Assembly (NCBI GenBank): GCA_963922585.1
Contig: CAWUIK010000006.1
Coordinates: forward strand, 1 to 59,918
Length of the DNA: 59,918 bases
Direction of reading: 5' to 3'
DNA from: Parvicella sp963922585
GTDB taxonomy: Bacteria; Bacteroidota; Bacteroidia; Flavobacteriales_D; Parvicellaceae
In this document: positions 53,427 to 59,918 of the stretch, piece after piece
How positions within the stretch are numbered: the stretch's first letter is position 1
How the letters are laid out: each line of letters starts with the position of its first letter
Position numbers and translations under genes: made by a program
Notes under the pieces: generated by a model
What the model was told of the DNA's origin: nothing
Databases searched by the model: none
Seen by the model: the letters and a program-made list of their open reading frames with translations, nothing else

Positions 53427-53900
53427 ATGTCTAAAATTAACTATTTTACAAAGGAAGGTCTTTTAAAATTAAAAAATGAAGTAAAACAACTCGAAACAGT
53501 TGAAAGACCTAAAATATCACAACAAATTGCAGAAGCAAGAGATAAAGGAGATTTATCTGAAAATGCCGAATATGATGCAGCAAAAGAGGCTCAAGGAATG
53601 CTTGAGGCCAGAATTGCAAAATTGAAAGAACAGTTATCAAACGCTAGAGTTATTGATGATTCTCAATTGGATAATTCAAAGGTTTTTATATTGAGCAAAG
53701 TAACTATTAAGAACATTAAAAACAATGCGACTATGGAATATACATTAGTAGCTGATGGTGAGGCAGATTTGAAATTAAAGAAAATATCAATTGACTCTCC
53801 CATCGGCAAAGGACTTTTGGGAAAATCGGTTGGAGAAATTGCTCCAGTTCAAACACCAGCAGGTATAATGGAATTTGAAATAGTAGATATTTCGAGATAA
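53427..53900 (+). CDS. greA: Transcription elongation factor GreA
   Basis: 157 aa. N-terminal coiled coil (LLKLKNEVKQLETVERPKIS) with the acidic tip ARDKGDLSENAEYDAAKE, then the FKBP-like C-terminal domain (KISIDSPIGKGLLGKSVGEI). GreA stimulates RNA polymerase to cleave backtracked transcripts. The stop overlaps the ATG of the next gene, so the two are cotranscribed. Confidence 0.96.
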   Translation: MSKINYFTKEGLLKLKNEVKQLETVERPKISQQIAEARDKGDLSENAEYDAAKEAQGMLEARIAKLKEQLSNARVIDDSQLDNSKVFILSKVTIKNIKNNATMEYTLVADGEADLKLKKISIDSPIGKGLLGKSVGEIAPVQTPAGIMEFEIVDISR

Positions 53901-54307
53901 TGGCAACTATTTTTTCTAAAATTATAAAAGGAGATATTCCTTGCTACAAAATTGCAGAAGATGAAAACTTTTTTGCTTTTTTAGACATCAACCCTATTGC
54001 TAAAGGACATACATTGGTAGTTCCAAAAATAGAAGTAGATAATTTTTTTCATTTGGATGATACTATTCTAATGTCTTATATGCCTTTTTGTAAAAAAGTA
54101 AGCATAGCCATAGAAAAAGTAGTGCCTTGTAATAGAGTAGGGATGTCTGTAATTGGTTTAGAAGTTCCTCATGCACATGTGCATTTAATTCCCCTAAATA
54201 ACATGGGTGATGCGTCATTTTCGAAAAAGAAATTAGAATTCTCAAAAGAAGAATTTCAGGAAATCTCAAATGCCATTGCAAAACAATTCCAAATAGATTT
54301 TTTATAG
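53900..54307 (+). CDS. HIT family nucleotide-binding protein
   Basis: 135 aa. FSKIIKGDIPCYKIAEDENF, FLDINPIAKGHTLVVPK and the histidine triad HAHVHLIP, the catalytic motif of HINT-like hydrolases that split nucleoside phosphoramidates or adenylates. It starts within the greA stop codon. Confidence 0.93.
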   Translation: MATIFSKIIKGDIPCYKIAEDENFFAFLDINPIAKGHTLVVPKIEVDNFFHLDDTILMSYMPFCKKVSIAIEKVVPCNRVGMSVIGLEVPHAHVHLIPLNNMGDASFSKKKLEFSKEEFQEISNAIAKQFQIDFL

Positions 54308-54436
54308 AAAGATAATTCTTTCAACTTTACCTTTTGAATAATTAATTGAGATTTTCATCATCTCTTCGCTTCAATTTTATTTCTTTGTAATGTAAAACCT
54401 TTTTTTCATTCATGAATTAGGAAAAAATATAGCATT

Positions 54437-55831
54437 ATGACATTAATTAAATCTATTTCTGGTATTAGAGGAACTATAGGAGGAAAACCCAATGAAGGTC
54501 TTTCACCTTTAGATATTGTAAAATTTACTTCTGCATACGGAACTTGGTTAATAGAAAACAACCCCAACATAAGTAAACTTAAAGTAGTTGTAGGTAGAGA
54601 TGCCAGAATTTCAGGTTTAATGGTAAAAAACATTTGCCTCGGAACTCTTCAAGGGCTTGGGATAGATGTTATTGATTTGGACTTATCTACAACTCCTACA
54701 GTAGAAATAGCAGTACCTTTAGAAAATGCTCAAGGAGGTATAATTCTTACTGCAAGTCATAATCCTAAACAATGGAATGCATTAAAACTCCTAAACCATA
54801 AAGGAGAATTTATTTCAGAAAAGGAAGGTGCATCGATTTTAAAACTTGCAGAGAATGATGCATTTAATTATGCAGATGTAGACCATTTAGGTATCATAAT
54901 TCCAAACGATACTTACCTTCAAAAACATATTGACATAGTTAAAAACTTGCCTTTGGTAGATGTAGAAGCTATTACAAAAGCAAATTTTACTATTGCTTGT
55001 GACTCTGTAAATAGTACAGGTGGGATGTTTGTTCCTGAATTATTGAGACAGTTAGGAGTTAAAAATATAATTTCACTTTATGACCAACCTAACGGTATAT
55101 TTCCTCATAATCCAGAACCATTACCCGAAAACTTAACTGAAATTGCAGAAGTTATAAAAACACAAAAAGCAGATTTAGGAATTGTAGTTGATCCAGATGT
55201 AGATAGATTGGCTTTTGTATGCGAAGATGGAAGTATGTTCGGAGAAGAGTATACACTAGTAGCAATAAGTGATTATGTATTATCTCAAACGAAAGGTAAT
55301 ACCGTTTCTAATCTTTCTAGTACAAGAGCACTTAGAGATGTTACAGAAAAACATGGATGTAATTATGAAGCATCTGCAGTAGGAGAGGTGAATGTAGTTG
55401 AAAAAATGAAAGCAACGAATGCTATTATTGGTGGTGAAGGTAACGGAGGTATAATCTACCCTGAAGTGCATTACGGAAGAGATGCTTTAGTAGGAATTGG
55501 TTTGTTTTTAACCCAATTGGCTAAAGACGTAAGAAAAGTATCAGAACTCAAGGCTTCGTACCCTCAATACACGATTTCTAAAAATAAAATAGAACTCACT
55601 CCTACTATCAATGTAGATGATGTATTGTTAAAAATCAAAACTAAATATGCTGAGCAACCCATTAATGATATTGACGGAGTGAAAATAGAATTAGGCAACG
55701 AATGGGTGCATTTGAGAAAATCGAATACAGAACCTATTATAAGAATATATGCAGAAAGTACTTCTGAGTCTTCTGCAAATGCTCTGGGTGAAAGGTTTGT
55801 TAAAGAGCTGAAAGATTTGGCTGAAGGATAA
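54437..55831 (+). CDS. glmM: Phosphoglucosamine mutase (alpha-D-phosphohexomutase family)
   Basis: 464 aa, four-domain phosphohexomutase. Phosphoserine loop TASHNPKQWNALK, metal loop DPDVDRLAF, sugar-binding loop GGEGNGGIIYPEVHYGRDA and C-terminal phosphate site RKSNTEPIIRIYAE. In Bacteroidota this branch is annotated as GlmM, converting glucosamine-6-P to glucosamine-1-P for cell-wall and lipopolysaccharide precursors. A phosphomannomutase role cannot be excluded. Confidence 0.85.
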   Translation: MTLIKSISGIRGTIGGKPNEGLSPLDIVKFTSAYGTWLIENNPNISKLKVVVGRDARISGLMVKNICLGTLQGLGIDVIDLDLSTTPTVEIAVPLENAQGGIILTASHNPKQWNALKLLNHKGEFISEKEGASILKLAENDAFNYADVDHLGIIIPNDTYLQKHIDIVKNLPLVDVEAITKANFTIACDSVNSTGGMFVPELLRQLGVKNIISLYDQPNGIFPHNPEPLPENLTEIAEVIKTQKADLGIVVDPDVDRLAFVCEDGSMFGEEYTLVAISDYVLSQTKGNTVSNLSSTRALRDVTEKHGCNYEASAVGEVNVVEKMKATNAIIGGEGNGGIIYPEVHYGRDALVGIGLFLTQLAKDVRKVSELKASYPQYTISKNKIELTPTINVDDVLLKIKTKYAEQPINDIDGVKIELGNEWVHLRKSNTEPIIRIYAESTSESSANALGERFVKELKDLAEG

Positions 55832-55862
55832 TCCTTTGAATTTTAATGCTATAGTTTCCCTC

Positions 55863-57842
55863 CTAAAGTCGGACGCCTATAATACAAACATCATCGACTT
55901 GCTCTAAGTCTCCTTTCCAAGATTCAAAGGATTCTAAAAGTTTTTGTTTTTGTTCAACCATAGATAAATGACGAATACTTAACAATAAAGATTTTAAGCT
56001 GCTGCTTTTTAGTTTTTTGCCTTTGGTTCCTCCAAATTGATCAACAAATCCATCTGAAAAAAGATAGAAGACGTCTCCTTTATGTATCGAAATACTTGAA
56101 TAAGTAAAAGGCTTCGAAAAATCTGTTTTACCAATAGGTTGCTTGTCACCTTTGTATTCCTCAATTTCTTGAGCGTTTTTCCTTATTAACCATAAGGAAT
56201 TATTCGCACCAGAAAACTCCATTTGAAAAGATTCAATTTCTTCGTTTGAGTTATTGTAATCATGAATCGAACATATAGCGATGTCCATTCCGTCCATCAT
56301 TTTTTCTGAAGATTTAGCAAATTCACTTTCTACCAATTCTCTTGTTTTATTAAGGATTGAAGCAGGATTAGTCAAACCATATTCGTGAACACTTCTATTC
56401 AAACTATTGTTACACACCACACTTACCATGGCTCCAGGAACCCCATGTCCTGTACAATCTGCAGCAGCAATGAGAAGTTTGTTGTCTTTTTGTTCTAACC
56501 AATAGAAGTCTCCTGCTACAATATCTTTTGGTAAATATAAAACACAAATATCTTTAAAATTTGAAGCTATGGTTTCATCAGAAGGCAAAATGGCTGATTG
56601 TATTCTTTTAGCATAATTTATGGAGTCTAGAATCTCTTTATTTTTTACCTCTAATTCTATGTATGCTTTATCTATTTGAGATTTTCTAAAAGCGATAATT
56701 TCATTTTGTTTTCTAGTAATTTTAAGACGGTTGAAAAGGAAAATAAGAAATCCAATTATAAGAATAACCACAATTATAATAGCAATCAGAAGTATTTCTT
56801 GACGTTCTTCTTTTTGGTCAAATTCTAATTGCTTAATTTTTTTTTCCTTCTCGTTTTTGTATTCAAGAATATTTTTTACGATGTCTCTGTATTTGCTTTC
56901 TCCAGAAGTTTCTTTAAATGTTGTAGTATGAAACCTTAGATAGTCATAAGCATCTTTATAATTTTCATTGAGATAATTTACAGTTGCTAATTGTTCTGCT
57001 ATTTGTATTTGATTGTCTTTAGAATTGGTTTCTTTTGCAAGTTGATTCGCTTGTAATAGAAAGTTTTGAGCATCAGTTAGGTTACCCTGTTTTAAATATA
57101 CTTCAGCGAAATTCCTGTAAGTTTCAGCCAATCTTTTTTTATCTGCTATTTCAGCATATTTCAACAAGGCATTCTGAAAGTTTTCTAAAGAAAGTTCGAA
57201 CTTATTTTTTTTGAGATAAGCTGACCCAATTAATAGATAGGAATCTGCAATACTTCTTTTATCATTGGTATTTAACCTATGTTCAAGTGCTTTGTTGTGA
57301 TAAAATAATGCAGAATCGATTTGATTTTGTGCCATGTAAAAATATCCAAAGTAAGAGTAACTATATCCAATATCATAGTCATTGCCCAACTCAAGTCTTA
57401 TAGAGAGCGATTTTTTATAATAAGGTATCGTCAAATCGGTATCACCAAGATTAAAATATATAAATCCAATGATTAAATTCGCTAAGCCTTGATCTTCCAA
57501 ATTATTACACAATTCCGCAATTCTTAATCCTTCTACTGCATTTTCCATAGCAGCTTCAAAATCACTTTCATAAAGGTTGATATAGGCAAGATTGGTGTAT
57601 GAAGATGCCAAACCTTTCCCCCAATTCAATTTTTTTGCATTTTGCAAAGCATCATTGACATTGGATTTTGCAAGTTCTAAATTTCCTTTGATGCGGTATG
57701 TGTTTGCAGTATCAATTTTTGAAATTACAACCAAACTATCTTCTTTGGAAACACTACTGTTATATGTTGGCTGTTCTTCTTTAGTGCAACTTGAAATGAT
57801 TGCTACAAGAAAAAAAAACAATATGTAAATTCTAAAATTCAA
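55863..57842 (-). CDS. Lipoprotein-anchored TPR / SpoIIE-type PP2C phosphatase
   Basis: 659 aa. N-terminal lipobox-like IISSC (Cys19), then about seven tetratricopeptide repeats (about 40-310), a TM helix (350-371), a short coiled coil and a SpoIIE/PP2C-type phosphatase (about 410-659) with metal aspartates in AGDFYW (Asp445) and ADCTGHG (Asp462), later LFSDGF and the C-terminal DDVCIIGVRL. Periplasmic sensing through TPRs and cytoplasmic dephosphorylation of a partner, for example an anti-sigma antagonist, is the family-based expectation. No partner gene is adjacent. Confidence 0.88.
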   Translation of the reverse strand: MNFRIYILFFFLVAIISSCTKEEQPTYNSSVSKEDSLVVISKIDTANTYRIKGNLELAKSNVNDALQNAKKLNWGKGLASSYTNLAYINLYESDFEAAMENAVEGLRIAELCNNLEDQGLANLIIGFIYFNLGDTDLTIPYYKKSLSIRLELGNDYDIGYSYSYFGYFYMAQNQIDSALFYHNKALEHRLNTNDKRSIADSYLLIGSAYLKKNKFELSLENFQNALLKYAEIADKKRLAETYRNFAEVYLKQGNLTDAQNFLLQANQLAKETNSKDNQIQIAEQLATVNYLNENYKDAYDYLRFHTTTFKETSGESKYRDIVKNILEYKNEKEKKIKQLEFDQKEERQEILLIAIIIVVILIIGFLIFLFNRLKITRKQNEIIAFRKSQIDKAYIELEVKNKEILDSINYAKRIQSAILPSDETIASNFKDICVLYLPKDIVAGDFYWLEQKDNKLLIAAADCTGHGVPGAMVSVVCNNSLNRSVHEYGLTNPASILNKTRELVESEFAKSSEKMMDGMDIAICSIHDYNNSNEEIESFQMEFSGANNSLWLIRKNAQEIEEYKGDKQPIGKTDFSKPFTYSSISIHKGDVFYLFSDGFVDQFGGTKGKKLKSSSLKSLLLSIRHLSMVEQKQKLLESFESWKGDLEQVDDVCIIGVRL

Positions 57843-57928
57843 ATTACTGTTTATTTAATAATATAGTTTTAATAAGTTATAAAAAACTTTCATAATGTAG
57901 CATTTTAGCCTTTAAATTCTATCATACT

Positions 57929-59918
57929 TTACCCTTTAAACTTCGTTGCCAAATAATTCATACTTACTGTTCTGCTTACTTCGTTGTGAGGTAAGATTAA
58001 GTACTTCCAATCTTTGCCTTGGTTAGCTGCTGTGTATTCAGAAGCGTATTTACAGAAGCGTTCTGCTGCTGCTTTTTTGGCTAATACGGTTTCTTCTTCG
58101 GTTTGGTCGGAACGCTTGACCTCAAGCATATAAATGGTGCTTTCTGTTTCTACAATAAAGTCGGGTTCATACCTTTTTGAGTTGTTATCCCAATAAATTC
58201 TAAATTGGTTGGGTGCTGGTCTTAACCACTTGATTACTGTTGCATCATTTTCTAATACAAAGGCTAAATCTTGTTCGGCTTTACTATCAAACTTGTATTC
58301 AAAATGACAGGCTTTTTCAAAACCTCTGAATACATATTTAGGAATCATATTCGTAGGGCTTACAATGTCTCGATAGTCTTTGTAGCCTGCATTTACCAAT
58401 GATGAGAAACTCCATTGCTCTATGCGAATAAAAGGAAACACTCTTGGGGCAACATAATCTGCTGAATGCAACTGAAAGTGCTGTTTCATTTGATTATATA
58501 CCTTTTCCGCTATGGCTGCTTTGAATTGGAAGATTGCCGAAGGCAATTCTTCTTCGTTGCTTATATTGGCTTTTATAGCTTCGTAGGCTTGGGTAGATAA
58601 TTGATAAAGCAACTCTGCGTTTTCATCATAATCAATTTCTGGGTAATCAATTAATTCTCCAATGATGAGTTTGATAGGATTGCCATACGAACCACTTGAT
58701 TTTGCTTTGAGTGTTTCTACTTGCCTATCTTTTAAACCCATACGGATAATTTCTTGCTCTAAGGCTTGGAAATTGAATCCTGTAATGTCTAAATCAAATT
58801 GTTTGAACTCGGCTCTTGTTTCGCCTTGCACCAAGTCCATACGAGGAATTTCAATGATGTTCTTTTTGTATTCCGTTACCATTGTGTCATATATCACTTT
58901 GGCTTCTGCTACAATTTGAGCTGCAAACAAATTCCCTTGTCCTACGGATAGGTTTTTTTCTACTTGCCTTATTACTTTACGCTTAACTTCCTCTTTGCTT
59001 AAATCTTCAACACGTCTTACTTCGGGTAAACTCCCAAAATCAGGAAGTACATTAATAATTGCTTTTTTAGCATCTAAGTTGTTTTGTGCCTTTTGCTTGT
59101 CTTGTGGGTTGACAATAACATTGATTTTCTCTTGCTCCTTTACAAAGGTTTGCTCCATCACTGGCTGAGAGGTAACCACTACGGTTTTGGTAGATAAGTC
59201 TTCTTCGGCTATTTCTACAAAACTCATTTTATTTAATACCGAATTAGGGTCTTGGGCTGCTTCAATAACGGCATTGAAGTTTTCGTGAGCTACTAGGGTT
59301 AATTTATCAATTTTATCTACGCCTGTACGTTTGCCCTCATACGGTAATCTTAAACCTCTACCAATAGTTTGTTCGACTAATTTAATTGAGTCTGCACGTC
59401 TAATAGGTACAATGGTATAAAGGTTGGTGACATCCCAACCTTCCGCTAACATATTTACGTGTATAACTATCTCTATAGGATTCTCATTTGATTCTACGGA
59501 TAATAATAATGCAGCATTTTCATCATCATTGTTTTTTGAATCTATCTGTAACACTTTGCCTTTGTATTGCCCATCATAAAACCCATCTGTATTGATGAGT
59601 TCGTATATTTCTTTGGCGTGGGATATGTCTTTACAAACTACTAAAATGAAAGGTTTTACCAATTTCACTTCGTTGTTTATGGAATAGATTTCCAGTTCGT
59701 TTTTCGTGTCTTGGTGTATGCTTATGGCATCTTCTAATTTGATGATTTCAACTTCACGATCACTTAAAGAGCCTTTTTGGAAATTCTTACGAGTGGCAAT
59801 AGCCGGGTTCTTTACATACTTGCCATCTGACAAGGCTTGGGCTAAGGAATATTCAAACACTATGTTTTTGAATTGCTTGCCTTTTTCATCAAAAGGGGTT
59901 GCGGTCATTTCTATGCCT
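57929..59918 (-). CDS. Type III restriction enzyme Res-like helicase/endonuclease, 5' part outside the window
   Basis: The reading frame is open to the window edge, and the residues before Met at 59908 read GIE, so the gene is truncated here (663 codons visible). It begins inside the helicase core: MTATPFDEKGKQF (motif III) and QTIGRGLRLPYEG (motif VI) are present, with motifs I and II beyond the edge. Near the C-terminus YEPDFIVETESTIYMLEVKR is a PD-(D/E)xK nuclease motif. This order matches type III Res subunits or a related helicase-nuclease of defence systems. The methyltransferase (mod) partner would lie beyond 59918. Confidence 0.85.
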   Translation of the reverse strand, partial: GIEMTATPFDEKGKQFKNIVFEYSLAQALSDGKYVKNPAIATRKNFQKGSLSDREVEIIKLEDAISIHQDTKNELEIYSINNEVKLVKPFILVVCKDISHAKEIYELINTDGFYDGQYKGKVLQIDSKNNDDENAALLLSVESNENPIEIVIHVNMLAEGWDVTNLYTIVPIRRADSIKLVEQTIGRGLRLPYEGKRTGVDKIDKLTLVAHENFNAVIEAAQDPNSVLNKMSFVEIAEEDLSTKTVVVTSQPVMEQTFVKEQEKINVIVNPQDKQKAQNNLDAKKAIINVLPDFGSLPEVRRVEDLSKEEVKRKVIRQVEKNLSVGQGNLFAAQIVAEAKVIYDTMVTEYKKNIIEIPRMDLVQGETRAEFKQFDLDITGFNFQALEQEIIRMGLKDRQVETLKAKSSGSYGNPIKLIIGELIDYPEIDYDENAELLYQLSTQAYEAIKANISNEEELPSAIFQFKAAIAEKVYNQMKQHFQLHSADYVAPRVFPFIRIEQWSFSSLVNAGYKDYRDIVSPTNMIPKYVFRGFEKACHFEYKFDSKAEQDLAFVLENDATVIKWLRPAPNQFRIYWDNNSKRYEPDFIVETESTIYMLEVKRSDQTEEETVLAKKAAAERFCKYASEYTAANQGKDWKYLILPHNEVSRTVSMNYLATKFKG

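Noticed and set aside
1..59918. tRNA, rRNA, CRISPR array, IS element or prophage
   Set aside because: I found no cloverleaf-like tRNA, no rRNA-like stretch, no regular repeat-spacer pattern and no transposase or phage structural gene in the intergenic regions or genes.

Overview
The window looks like a low-GC chromosome segment of a Bacteroidota bacterium, most likely a free-living Flavobacteriales-type lineage. Four points support this. There are proteins with type IX secretion (T9SS) C-terminal sorting domains, both type A and type B, and a PorV/PorQ-family protein. There are Bacteroidota-restricted families (DUF3127, DUF5606). The gene order rsfS-ftsH-cdsA divergent from birA is typical of the phylum. 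Many start codons sit just downstream of the Bacteroidota -7 promoter element TAnnTTTG. I see no rRNA, tRNA, CRISPR array, insertion sequence or phage genes. No computed composition or database search was available.

Layout. 1-2154: two leftward gene cassettes (a secreted esterase and a zinc-peptidase-like protein), each ending in an attC-like element, without a visible integrase. 2352-8268: comM, a GH31 enzyme carrying sulfoquinovosidase-type residues, a polytopic membrane protein and a small membrane gene cut by an in-frame stop. 8325-11707 (leftward): DUF3127 protein, flavin reductase, lipoprotein, RluD-type pseudouridine synthase and a Cys-rich lipoprotein. 11708-12076: gene-free, with a nested palindromic element. 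12077-16189: cdsA, ftsH and rsfS facing birA. 16348-20790: CPBP protease, M13 peptidase lipoprotein, yidD, a 48-aa protein and an EamA transporter. 20880-25968: ECF sigma factor overlapping a membrane-anchored PKD/type-B sorting-domain protein, a TPR-like protein, M3 peptidase and DUF5606. 26018-32319: T9SS subtilase and a large TolB-like surface protein. 32337-38169: small TauE/SafE protein, two M20 amidohydrolases, a GNAT enzyme and two fold-III PLP racemases. 38338-42175: sufA-B-C-D. 42187-44024: SAM hydrolase divergent from phoH. 44339-53334: TonB-dependent receptor, a 1387-aa secreted protein and a PorV-like protein. 53427-55831: greA, HIT, glmM. 55863-57842: trans-envelope TPR/SpoIIE phosphatase. 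57929-end: C-terminal part of a type III restriction helicase/nuclease, running off the right edge.

How it fits together. Most of the window is housekeeping. The accessory parts of most interest are the integron-like cassette pair, whose ends obey the cassette rule that each cassette's first bases are complementary to its own inverse core; the ECF sigma/T9SS-domain pair; the receptor/secreted-protein/PorV module; and the amidohydrolase/acetyltransferase/racemase cluster.
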